This document shows positions 32,326 to 42,243 of a stretch of DNA of 64,000 nt, piece after piece. The notes under the pieces are model-generated. The model saw only the letters and a list, made by a program, of their open reading frames with translations. It was not told the origin of the DNA and did not search any database. The translations under genes were made by a program, and so were the position numbers. Every line of letters begins with the position of its first letter. Positions within the stretch are counted from its first letter, which is position 1. The DNA is from Schistocerca nitens (Eukaryota; Arthropoda; Insecta; Orthoptera; Acrididae): NCBI RefSeq assembly GCF_023898315.1, contig NC_064622.1, positions 353,071,234 through 353,135,233 of the forward strand, written 5' to 3'.

Positions 32326-32500
32326 TACAGCGCGATCTGCAAACAATCTAAGGGGGCTGCTCAGATTATTACTTAGGTCATTTATGTAAATCAGGAACAG
32401 CAGAGGACCTATGACACTAATTTGCGGAACGCCAGATATCACTTCTGTTCTACTCGATGATTTACCGTCTATCACTACGAACTGTGACCTCTCAGAGAAA
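32326..32500 (-). pseudogene. CR1-like LINE fragment, segment 1 of 3 (5'-truncated reverse transcriptase)
   Basis: On the minus strand the frame gives ISGVPQISVIGPLLFLIYIN and then PLRLFADRAVIL, the GVPQGSVLGPLLF and FADDA motifs of CR1/Jockey reverse transcriptases; FADR replaces the catalytic FADD. The element is 5'-truncated near 32500. Its continuation is at 20446-20172 and 4247-3734. Confidence 0.75.
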
Positions 32501-33639
32501 AAAATCACAAGAATTCAACAGTACTTTAATGCACAGATAACTCATAATTCAGCTGCCTGCCAACAACACATTTCTTCTGAATTCCCCTATTTTATCTTAC
32601 CACCATAAATATAGAGCATTTTTCAAACATGCATTAAAATGGAAAGTCCTTAATTCAGATTTACAGGTAAACAAGACACAGATAGGTTCAATATTTATAA
32701 ATAGAAAAACAAATTGTAACACTGGCCCAAGTGAACCACAAATTCCGAAAACATATTAGCTCTATCAGGGAAGGCTCTTGGGCGTATTCAAGATACGGAC
32801 GTGGAAAAATAATAAAAGACCTTTTAACAACTGAGCATTGCAACAGTATTAAAACTATTACGTTAAGAACCAAACTTCAGACAGGGAAACCATGGCAGCG
32901 GCAGGTACGGCAGGCCAGGTATGAACATCATGGTTTACAATAATGGGCAGTACTGGGTAAATTACGCCCGATTGCTACAAGATAGAAAACATGAGGAATG
33001 CCGTACTGAACCGGGAGGCCGTAACGTCACAGAGGTGGATAACCAAAAATACCCCGGACCAGCGCCTCCAAACGCTACGATAGCTCGTAAGGCCACAGCC
33101 GTAGGCAATTTTATAGTCGCTACACCAGTCGGAGAAGCAACAACTTCCAATACAAATCAGACTCAATTTCGATCTCAGTGGTCACTAACACACATGGCGG
33201 CCCACAAGAGCAGAGCAGACGGCATCAGAAAATGCACAGCACTCTTACACCCATAACAGCACCTATGCGTCCGTAATGCCGGGTAAATCAGCTGCGTCGA
33301 CATTAGGCCCAGGTATTGCCGACCACACAACTCTAGCGACAACCGACCTCTTAGAGAACCGTGCGCTCATAAGCTCCGTGAACATTCCGCCGTGTGTCAC
33401 ACTTGCCTCTTACCTGTCTCTCGCCCTGACTGCGACCCACTAACTCGGATGTGGTCAACAAGTCGGCCAAGCAACTACAACCAAAGACTCAACTAACAGG
33501 CTACCGAAGCGCTACCCGGCGACTAGACAGAGACGGATCGCGGCAGTAGGCAAAGATGTAGAAGCAGAACGAGCGATATCTAAAAGGAATGCAGCAGTGG
33601 CTTTAGTCACATTCAAGTTACGTGTTACAGTTTCCTTCA
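32501..33639. other. No gene recognised
   Basis: Short frames only, without recognisable domains. 32900-33600 is more GC-rich. No repeat ends were found. Confidence 0.4.
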
Positions 33640-34400
33640 AGTAGGAGAAACCATACTGCTCCACTCGAACCTTGTCTTCTGCTGCAATAAGAGGCTCGAA
33701 ATGGCGGGTAAATAGACCTTCTCGAACGTTCTGCCCAAGCTGCTAAGAAAACTGACAGGTCGATAGTTGGTAGCAAGCGTCAATACTTCCACGCCTTGGG
33801 GAGAGGGACCACCTTAGCAATCTTCCAAGTCGACGGAAAATCCCTTATAAATTCTCACGAGGAGCACCAAGAGTTTAGGAGGCAATGCTTCAGGCGTAGG
33901 TTGGCAATCTTGTTCACACCAGGCACGTTATTCCCATTCAGTTTTCTCGTAACAGCCCTTACTTCGCTGGGCGGCGTTAAACGTGCTTGCAGATGGTCGT
34001 CCACCGTGATGATCCTGTACACGTTCTTACCCCCCTAGGAGTGAGATCAGCCTGTAAATTCTTGACCAACTTCCATTCTTCCCTGGTCTGTATAAGGAAG
34101 GAAGACATCATGTCCTCCCACGACTCCATACTCTGTTCCAAAATCATACGCCTGCCTGTCCACTCTATGTAACAGTCAGTGGTAAGCCGAGTTTCTCGTC
34201 CATTGCTACAGTTTGCATGACCAAGCTCTTCAAACAAGGGAGGTAGTGTATCGGAGGTCCGGTGGTCCTCCATTACAGTGAAAGAGGATAGCTTGTAAGC
34301 TTTCCGAATTTTGCGTGCGAGGTAATCCACAGCGTAATCGATTTGGGGCGGTGTCTGCACCTCCGAAGCAGGAACAACATTGCTGTTCAACTAACGCTGG
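33640..34400 (-). pseudogene. Antisense LINE reverse-transcriptase relic
   Basis: On the minus strand, pieces in several frames fit the part of a Jockey-group LINE just before and at the start of the polymerase: EWTGRRMILEQSMESW and FLIQTREEWKLVKNL (34170-34050), then in other frames EVRAVTRKLNGNNVPGVNKI (near 33975-33915) and STWKIAKVVPLP (near 33830). The N-G-N-x-x-P-G pattern is the conserved segment preceding the fingers. Frameshifts and stops are frequent. No ends were found. Confidence 0.5.
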
Positions 34401-34977
34401 AATTGGGTCCTGTTAGTTTCCAGGTAGACATGGCAAGACTGACATCTGACATCTCTTTCGCGATAGCGTTGCCAGGACAGCGCTATAATCCGATGATAAT
34501 TCGCTGACCGTCTCGAACCGAGGGTCCACACCAAGCTTGTAGGTGATGGCAATATCACCCAGAAGTTGGCGAAATATTGGTCGGCTCTATGGGACTCCAG
34601 ACTTTCAAATCAATTCCTGTTCCAGTCTACATAGAGCAAGGCCATTGGGGTTGGTGGTACGCGAGTGCGTTCTAGAGAACGCATGCTCACGCCGTCATAC
34701 AACCGACTCGCATGTCGCTGCCCCCTAGTTCTCAAAGACCATAACTCCACAGAGACAGTAATCGATAGCACCTGTACCACGGCTCACTTTATTTTGAACG
34801 TACCTCACTATTCTCCAGTTGAGGGTCAAGGTATTGAAAATGTTATTTACTTTATACTTCAGTTACAACAACATACCTACGTAACCGAGGTCGCTAATGC
34901 ACTCGGGTGCAGCAGCGGTCTACATTTCAGGTAGCGAAAACAAACGACATTAAAGTGGTATTTTCAAAGGTTACATA
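34401..34977. other. No gene recognised
   Basis: Unassigned sequence between the LINE relic and the first SINE. Confidence 0.4.
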
Positions 34978-35165
34978 GCCCGCCGGTTCTAGGCGCTTCA
35001 GTCTGGAACCGCGCTACCGCTACGGTCGCAGGTTCGAATCCTGCCTCGGGCATGGATGTGTGTGATGTCCTTAGGTTAGTTAGGTTTAAGTAGTTCTAAA
35101 TTCTAGGGGACTGATGGCCTCAGATGTTAAGTCCCATAGTGCTCAGAGCCATTTGAACCATTTGA
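34978..35165 (+). mobile_element. tRNA-derived SINE (family S1), 5'-shortened
   Basis: The head has GGTTCGAATCCTGCCTCGGG, a perfect RNA polymerase III B box in a tRNA-like context; the A-box side is shortened to CCGCCGGTTCTAGGCG. The body GATGTCCTTAGGTTAGTTAG, the GTCCCATAGTGCTCAGAGCC block and the tail ATTTGAACCATTTG are shared with eight other copies in this window. Confidence 0.85.
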
Positions 35166-35348
35166 AAGATGGCATATTTCCCGCAACGTTCATTCCAGCT
35201 TTCTCTCGTAGCAAGTTTTAAGATAAATAAAAATTAGATCTGCAACAGGATCTGGTATTTGGATGGGAACTGAGACTTTGTTTTGACACCCTTACTCACA
35301 TTTCAGACTACGTGCTGGGTACCTCTGTTGTTGATATTAATCGTAACA

Positions 35349-35734
35349 CACTCGACCCAGTCACGTTAATGTGACCACCGCCTAGGCTCGACGACAACTT
35401 GCAATAACCAGACGGCAGGTATCAACACTAGCAGTGGAAGGCATATAAAGCTTGTCGGGGCTGAAGGTGGCCTTTTCAGATGAATCACGCTTCATATTTC
35501 ATCGGACAGATGATCGTCGGCGTGAAACGTCTGAAAGCAAACATCCTGCAACAATAGTCGGAAGGAACCAGTCTGGTGCAGGGAACTTTATGATCTAGGG
35601 AATGTTTTTGTGGCATTCCGTGTGTGATCTCGTCATTCTGGAAGGCACAATGGGTTAACACAAGTATGATCTATCCTTGGGGATCATATTCAGCCTTGTG
35701 ACAGGTGTCCATATTAATGCGACTGGGCAGAGTG
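35349..35734 (+). mobile_element. Internally deleted Tc1-like element (386 bp)
   Basis: The ends CACTCGACCCAGTCACGTTA and, reversed, CACTCTGCCCAGTCGCATTA form a terminal inverted repeat of about 30 bp; a TA follows the right end. Inside is a transposase remnant, GLKVAFSDESRFIFHR (first catalytic Asp), followed by stops. It looks like a deletion derivative that keeps both ends. Confidence 0.65.
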
Positions 35735-35888
35735 TAGCGATAACTTACATGTGGCCGACAGATCAGTTCCTTTCGAGAAGAGTAGGCAACGTACCAGCAC
35801 CTCTTCCCAGTTCTCTCCCAGTTTTTAACCCTAACAGTACAAACACAGTAGGACGATTCAAAAGTACTCATCACTGTCATCCGTAATA

Positions 35889-36091
35889 AACCGCCGGCCG
35901 GAGTGGCCGTGCGGTTCTAGGCGTTACAGTCTGGAACCGGGCGACCGCTACGGTCGCAGGTTCGAATCCTGTCTCGGGCATGGATGTGTGTGATGTCCTT
36001 AGGTTAGGTTTAATTAGTTCTAAGTTCTAGGCGACTGATGACCTCAGAAGTTAAGTCCCATAGTGCTCAGAGCCATGTGAACCATTTTTTT
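35889..36091 (+). mobile_element. tRNA-derived SINE (family S1)
   Basis: Complete copy with CCGGCCGGAGTGGCCGTGCG head, B box GGTTCGAATCC, common body and T-rich tail. CGTAATA flanks it at 35882-35888 and 36092-36098. Confidence 0.88.
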
Positions 36092-36159
36092 CGTAATACA
36101 CGGATACGTCGACGAGACAATTTAAAAAGTGAGTTACACATTACCATGTCACACCAAGT

Positions 36160-36400
36160 AACTTTTATTGAACGCTGCAATGCACTTCAAGGCGTGACAG
36201 ATACAAGACATTATTTTTAAACACAATCATCACCAAGTCAGTGAAAACAAAGAGCGAGGGAGAAAACCGGTCGTTACGTTCTACCAAATGTTTAATTCTT
36301 CTTCGACGATAGAATTCCGCTTCTTGCTTACTGTGAAAGTCATCGTTGGGAAATTTCTTTGCACCCTTACCCCTCTCCCCCCCCCTCTCCCCCTCACCCT
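36160..36400 (-). pseudogene. Possible mariner transposase C-terminal relic
   Basis: The minus-strand frame contains EAEFYRRRRIKHLVERNDR, similar to the FYxxGIxKLVxRYDK segment that closes mariner transposases (compare SFEEGIEKLVSRYDKC in the mariner at 61229). Nothing else of the gene is recognisable, so the call is tentative. Confidence 0.3.
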
Positions 36401-36404
36401 CCCT

Positions 36405-36600
36405 CAAGTTGAGATGAATTGTGTGTGAATTCCTAAGGCTGCTGAGGTCATCGGTCCCTAGACTTACACACTACTTAAAATAACTTATGCTAAGAACAAC
36501 ACACACACCCATTCCCGAGGGAGGACTCGAACCTCCGGCGGGAGAGGCCGCGCAATCAGTGATATGGCGCCCCTAACTGCGCGACCACTCCGCGCGCTTC
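36405..36600 (-). mobile_element. tRNA-derived SINE (family S2)
   Basis: Minus-strand copy with B box GGAGGTTCGAGTCCTCCCTC (plus-strand GAGGGAGGACTCGAACCTCC) and the body GACCGATGACCTCAGCAGCC. It shares the general plan of S1 but has a different head and body. Confidence 0.75.
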
Positions 36601-36868
36601 CCCCGCAGGAGTTCCTTCAGCTTGCCAAAAAGATTGACTGGACATCGACGTCCGAGGTCGATGTTGATTGCCTTCCTTCCCCATTACCGTTCACCCACGT
36701 TAGTGCGACCTTTGCCAAACTGCACTGCATTTGATTCGTATGCCACCAGAATTTCACGTTGAATCTCGTTCGATTTCGATGTATGGCCCACAAGAATCTT
36801 ACTGTCACGCGTACTTCAACTTTGAAGTACGTTTTCAATTGTGGCGCAATTTCACTCGCAAACTGTGA

Positions 36869-37530
36869 TGCACATCTACATCTACATGATTACTCTGCAG
36901 CTCACAGTTCATCGACCAACCTCCAAGCTATTTCGCAACTGTACCAATCTCGAACGACGCACGGGAAAAGGGAACTCTTACATATTTCCGTGAGAGCTGT
37001 GATTTCTGTTATTTTATTTTGATGATCATTTCTCCCTGTATAGGTGGGCGCCAACAAAATATTTTCGCGTTTGGAGGAGAAAGTCGCTAATTGAAATTTC
37101 ATGAGAAGATATCGCCGCAATGATAAACGTCTTTGTTTTAACGATTGCCACACCAAATAGCGTATAAGTGACACCCTTTCCTTCATTTCGTGATAATACA
37201 AAACGAGTTCCCTTTCTTTGAACTTTTTCGATGTCCTCCGTCAATCCTGTCTGATGCAGATCCCACACCACACAGTAATACTCCAGAAGAGGGCGGACAA
37301 ACGTAATGTAAGCAGTCTGTCTTCTAGACCTGCTTCATTTTTTTAATTGTTCTACTAATAAATCGCAGTCTTTAGTTTGTTTTCGCCACAACTTTACCTA
37401 TGTGGTCGTTCCAAATTAAGTTATTTCTTATTGAATTCCCTAAGTATTTAGTTGCATTTACAGCCTCTAGATTTGTGTGATTCATCGTATAACCGAAATC
37501 TAGAGGATGCCTTTTAGTACCTCATGTCGA
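36869..37530 (-). pseudogene. CR1-like LINE 3' fragment, second copy
   Basis: Minus-strand frames give MVWDLHQTGLTEDIEKVQRK and then TRFVLSRNEGKG, matching the fragment at 3734-4247. Its 3' end near 36869-36890 is CATCTACATCTACATGATTA. Because it is uninterrupted near 37360 it shows the empty LINE-A insertion site. Confidence 0.7.
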
Positions 37531-37679
37531 CGACTTCACACGTGCTGTCCACACCACCACGGAACTGTTTCTGCAGGAAACCATGAACATGTACTCTGTC
37601 CTGACACTGCACCACTTTTGTTGTGCAATGGTCTTAGCGTGGGACGATGCGCGTAACGTACTTTCTGAAGTCGCTACGT

Positions 37680-37835
37680 ATGTCCGCACTCCGCAAGTCA
37701 TCTCAGGGTGTATGGCGGAGGATACTTCTGGAGATTCAATCATTTTCCCCTTTTTCTGTCCCATGCACGAATGGTTTTGGCAAAAACGACATTCTATCAC
37801 CGTCCGTCCGAAATCTTCTCTCTCTTCTTTCCCGT
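37680..37835 (-). other. Possible CR1-like 3' tail fragment
   Basis: The stretch CCGCACTCCGCAAGTCATCT to about 37830 resembles the 3' tail of the CR1-like element at 57390 (CATAATCTGCAAACCACTGT). Similarity is partial. The surrounding 37531-38133 shows no gene. Confidence 0.3.
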
Positions 37836-38192
37836 CATTGTGCTTTCATGTGATGTACATTGCTTGACAAAAAATGCGAAGGACTCAGAGAAGAGGGAGG
37901 AGTGGAAATGAAACTTCACGAGTTCACAGGTTATGTCAACTTAGAAAGAACTTCGCAGTATGAGCTAATTCTCAGTATGACGTGGCACTCCCTATCTTAT
38001 CCTGACACAAGCTCGTCCACAACCGTCGTGAACGGTCCTTGATATCCTGAGTACTGGGATGATATTGACGTCCAAGCAGGTCTGTTGCGGTATGAGTTAA
38101 GCGGGAATATATAGTACGTTGCCGAACAAGATACACTACTGGCCATTAAAATTGCTACACCAAGAGGAAATGCAGATGATAAACAGGTAGTC

Positions 38193-38394
38193 AAATGTTC
38201 AAATGTGCGTGAAATCTTATGGGACTTAACTGCTAAGATCATCAGTCCCTAAGCTTACACACTACTTAACCTAAATTATCCTAAGGACAAACATACACAC
38301 ACCCATGCCCGAGGGAGGACTCGAACCTCCGCCGGGACCAGCCGCACAGTCCATGACTGCAGCGCCTTAGACCGCTCGGCTAATCCCGCACGGC
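38193..38394 (-). mobile_element. tRNA-derived SINE (family S2) inside the Tc1 element
   Basis: The 12-bp duplication AAACAGGTAGTC flanks it at 38181-38192 and 38395-38406. The minus-strand head contains GTGCGGGATTAGCCGAGCGG and the B box GGAGGTTCGAGTCCTCCCTC. Confidence 0.88.
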
Positions 38395-38482
38395 AAACAG
38401 GTAGTCATTGCACAAATAAATTATACTAGAACTGGCATGTGATTATATTATCACGCAATTTGGGTGTATACATCCTGAGTAA

Positions 38483-39704
38483 TCAGTACCCAGAACAACC
38501 ACCTCTGGCCGTAATAACGGCCTTGATACGCCTGGGCATTGAGTCAAACAGAGCTGACGCGTACAGGTACAGCTGCCCATGCAGCTTCAAGACGGTACCA
38601 CAGTTCATCAATAGTAGTGACTGGCGCATTGTGACGAGCCAGTTGCTCGACCACCATTGACCAGACGTTTTCAATTGGTGAGAGATCTGGAGAATGTGCT
38701 GGCCAGGGCAGCAGTCGAACATTTTCTGTATTCAGAAAGTCGGCCGGAGTGGCCGAGAGGGTTTAGGCGCTACAGTCTGGAACCGCGCGACCGCTACGGT
38801 CGCAGGTTCGAATCCTGCCTCGGGCATGGACGTGTGTGATGTCCTTAGGTTAGTTTGGTTTAAGTAGTTTTAAGTTCTAGGGGACTGATGACCTCAGAAG
38901 TTAAGTCCCATAGAGCTCAGAGCCATTTGAACCATTTTTTGTATCCAGAAAGGCCCGTACAAGACCTGCTACATGCGATCTTGCATTATCCTGCTGAAAT
39001 GTAGGGTTTCGCAGGGATCGAATGAAGGGCAGAGCCACGGGTCGTAGCACATCTGAAATGTAACGTCCACCGTTCAAAGTGCCGTCAATGCGAACAAGAG
39101 GTGACCGAGACGTGTAACCAATGGCACCCCATACCATCACGCCGGGTGATACGCCAGTATCTTGACGACGAATACACGCTTCCAATGTGCGTTCACCGCG
39201 ATATCGCCAAACACAGATGCGACCATCCAAACCTAGATTCATCCGAAAAAATTACGTTCTGCCATTCGTGCACCCAGGTTGGTCGTTGAGTACGCCATCG
39301 CAGGTGCTCCTCTCTGTGATGCAGCGTCAAGGGTAACCGCAGCCATGGTCTCAGAGCTGCTGCAAACGTCGTCGAACTGTTCGTGCAGATGGTTGTTCTC
39401 TTGCAAACGTCCCCATCTGTTGACTCAGGGATCGAGACCTGGCTGCACGATCCGTTACAGCCATGCGGATAAGATCTCTGTCATCTCGAGTGCTAGTGAT
39501 GCGAGGCCGTTGGGATCCAACACGGCGTTCCGTATTACCCTCCTGAACCCACCGAGTCCATATTCTGCTAAGAGTCATTGGATCTCGATCAACGCGAGCA
39601 GACATGTCGCGATACGATAAGCCGCAATCGCGATGGGCTACAATCTAACCTTTATCAAAGTCGGTAACGTGATGGTACGCACTTCTCCTCCTTACACGAG
39701 GCAT
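38483..39704 (-). pseudogene. Tc1-family transposase pseudogene (DD34E), split by a SINE
   Basis: The gene starts at the ATG at 39704 (MPRVRRRSAYHHVTDFDKG), hits a stop shortly afterwards, and continues DPMTLSRIWTRWVQEGNTER and SRSLSQQMGTFAR, the paired helix-turn-helix region. The catalytic domain has DESR with FGLDGRICVWRYRGERTLEA near 39240, QQDNARSHVAGLVRAFLDT near 38975, and SPIENVW near 38680. The last two catalytic residues are 34 apart once the S1 SINE (38740-38939) is removed. The end reads RRIKAVITARGGCSGY. Frameshifts separate the blocks, so the gene is dead. Confidence 0.8.
38740..38939 (+). mobile_element. tRNA-derived SINE (family S1) inside the Tc1 transposase
   Basis: It is flanked by TGTATTCAGAAAG (38727-38739) and TGTATCCAGAAAG (38940-38952), a 13-bp duplication with one mismatch. 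Head, B box, body and ATTTGAACCATTTTTT tail are all present. Confidence 0.9.
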
Positions 39705-40213
39705 CACAACAACGTTTCACCAGGCAGCGGTCAACTGCTGTTTCGCGTCTGTAGCACGTCATCTTCGTAGTCGGTAGCGTGAGGGTACGTGTTTCTTCTC
39801 CTAACGCGAGACATCACAGCAGCGTTTCGCCGGGCAACGCCGGTCAACTGCCATTTCGCGTCTGAAGCACATTATTTTCACCACCGAGTCCATATTCCGC
39901 TAAGAGTCATTGGATCTCGATCAACGAGAGCAGCAATGTCGTGATGCGATAAGCCGCAATCGCGATGGGCTACAATCTTTCATCAAAGTCGGTAACGTGA
40001 TGGTACGCACTTCTCCTTACACGAGGCATCACAACAACGTTTCACCAGGCAACGGTCAACTGCTGTTTCGCGTCTGTAGCACGTCATCTTTGTAGTCGGT
40101 AGCGGGATGGCCCGTGTTTCTTCTCCAGACGCGAGGCATCACATCAGCGTTTCGCCAGGTAACGCCAGTCAACTGTCATTACGCGTCTGATGCACAACAT
40201 TTACATAGCAATT
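39548..40213. repeat. 333-bp tandem duplication with nested 110-bp subrepeats
   Basis: CACCGAGTCCATATTCYGCT starts at 39548 and 39881. Each unit contains two related subunits beginning GTCGGTARCGTGAKGGTACG, so four 110-bp subrepeats lie in the region. It covers the transposase N-terminus and its upstream sequence. Confidence 0.85.
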
Positions 40214-40230
40214 TAAATGGCCAGTAGTGT

Positions 40231-40877
40231 ATTATTTGAAGCTTACTCGCATGCAACTGACTGCGAGAAAGCGGCATTTTGGCTGACGCTCTCTCTATTC
40301 GTTGAACTATGAGAGCTTTGCTTCGATGTTAACTATTGTGAAAAGATATAGTCTAGCTTATGATCTTAATGAGTATGGACGAGTATTTTACAGCTTAAGA
40401 GAGAAGGCATTGTTGCGAGACAGCCATCTTTAATTGAAAGTCATTTTCTGATTTTGTGCGAGAATAATAAACCAATAAACTTAATTTCTCGGCGGCATAA
40501 ATAAGTTGTGCATTGCGTAAATTATTCTACCATGCACAGTGCCCTGAACATAAACTTCGTCTAGTAAGATCTGTTTAGTTATTTATTCATTCCAAAGACC
40601 TATACTCTTTTCTTAGCGAGACTGAATACTAAAGAACTAATTCCTTGAATCAGTAATAATAATAATAATAATAATAATAATTAAATCAAAGCAGTAGTTA
40701 AATGATTAATAATAATAATAAAAGCAGTTCATCTAAGTTACTTTGTCTCTGAAAGGAAAGTTTCAACACAGATCTCCATACAATAACTGGCTTCAGGGTG
40801 AAATAACGACTTCTCTCATGAATCATTACATCTCAGTCAAATTAAAACAACTTACCTTTCACGTGAGAGGCAGTTAC
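40231..40877. other. No gene; AT-rich with an (AAT)n microsatellite
   Basis: AATAATAAT runs lie at about 40653-40682 and 40709-40720. Nothing else was recognised. Confidence 0.6.
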
Positions 40878-41025
40878 AGGTTGGCTCTGAGCACTATGCG
40901 ACTTAACTTCTGAGGGCATCAGTCGCCTAGAACGTAGAACTAATTAAACCTAACTAACCTAAGGACATCACACACATCAATGCCCGAGGCAGGATTCGAA
41001 CCTGCGACCGTAGTGGTCGCTCGCA
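40878..41025 (-). mobile_element. tRNA-derived SINE (family S1), truncated head
   Basis: Minus-strand copy with the common body and B box (plus-strand GGATTCGAACCTGCGACCGT) that stops within the tRNA-like head, next to a decayed Tc1-like relic. Confidence 0.8.
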
Positions 41026-41930
41026 GTTACAGGTCCCACACATATTGTAGCTGGGACAGATCAGGGGATCTGGCCACAGGATTATCTCAATATCATGCAA
41101 GCAGTTGATAGATGTGTGCCATGTATGGACGAGGATTGTCCTGCTGAAAAATGGCACCGCGATACTGCCATGCAGACGTGACGCATGAGGAGGCAGCATG
41201 TCCGTGATGTACCGTTGCTCCGTCCGAGTTCCCTCAGTCACTACCAGCCGTGACCTCAGGACTCTCCACACAAGACATCAAGAGTAACACCGCTGCGTCA
41301 CTCCAACATGTTGAAAGAATGGGACCTCTACCCAGGCTGACACATTACTCGCCGACAGTGGTCATCTGTATCAGCACAGAACTGCCATTCACAGTTGTAC
41401 ACTCATCAGCAAGCCACGATTCCCGGTAATGCAACCACTGAAAGCGCAGCCGCTTGTGAAGTTACCAGCATCCTACGCATGGAACGGTAATTACCTAGTC
41501 CAGCTGTTATTAGTTTGTGGCCAATGATATGGGATGACGCAGAATGTTGCAGGGACTCCAGCACTTATTCTCGAATGACAGCACAGATGTGATGTGATGT
41601 GATGTGCTTGGTACACAATACGCCAGTCCTTGCTTCTAGTGGTCAGATGTGTTTGACCGGAAACTTGGCGACAGTCATGCCTGCCCTTTTGCTCCCACGC
41701 AGTCCAAAATCAGGGCACTGTCACGTCCGAAAACCATACAAATCTGGATGTTGCACGATTCGACCCAGCAAGCCAAATGGAGATCCACCGTGAGTTCCCT
41801 TTGAAACTTCGTCTGTTGCTGTAATGCTGACTCACACGGGTATGTCTTTTACAGTGATCACTCGACACCTGACGCTGTTCACCCACCCTATATACCTTAA
41901 CACACTAAACACGAGCAACACTAATGCATG
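41026..41930 (-). pseudogene. Decayed Tc1-like transposase relic
   Basis: On the minus strand near 41155 a frame reads FQQDNPRPYMAHI, the second catalytic Asp region of Tc1 transposases, followed near 41060 by a decayed PDLSQLQYV block where SPIENVW is expected. RDLRVHT- and RPHASRLHGS-type frames upstream are consistent with the same gene. No inverted-repeat ends were recognised. Confidence 0.45.
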
Positions 41931-42040
41931 AGCCGTGGCGGCGGTGCTAAGGTGTTCGACTTGCATCGCTGATATCGATATTCGGATGTCCTGCTATCTT
42001 TGACTGCTCCCACGGCGGGTTTTCCGGGTGAACGTGATGG

Positions 42041-42243
42041 TTCAAATGGTTCAAATGGCTCTGAGCACTATGGGACTTAACATCTGTGGTCATCAGTCCC
42101 CTAGAACTTAGAACTACTTAAACCTAACTAACCTAAGGACATCTCACACATCCATGCCCGAGGCAGGATTCGAACCTGCGACCGTAGCGGTCACGCGGTT
42201 CCAGACTCAAGCGCCTAGTACCGCACGGCCACACCGGCCGGCC
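42041..42243 (-). mobile_element. tRNA-derived SINE (family S1)
   Basis: Complete minus-strand copy with plus-strand order TGGTTCAAATGGCTCTGAGC, CATGCCCGAGGCAGGATTCG, ACACCGGCCGGC. Flanks show only a weak duplication. Confidence 0.87.

Larger units (their letters stand above)
38134..40230 (-). mobile_element. Tc1-like transposon with two SINE insertions and an internal duplication
   Basis: The ends are CACTACTGGCCATTAAAATT and, reversed, CACTACTGGCCATTTAAATT, each flanked by TA (38132-38133 and 40231-40232), the Tc1/mariner target. The 2.1 kb length is inflated by an S2 SINE (38193-38394), an S1 SINE (38740-38939) and a 333-bp tandem duplication (39548-40213). The transposase lies on the minus strand. 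Confidence 0.88.
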
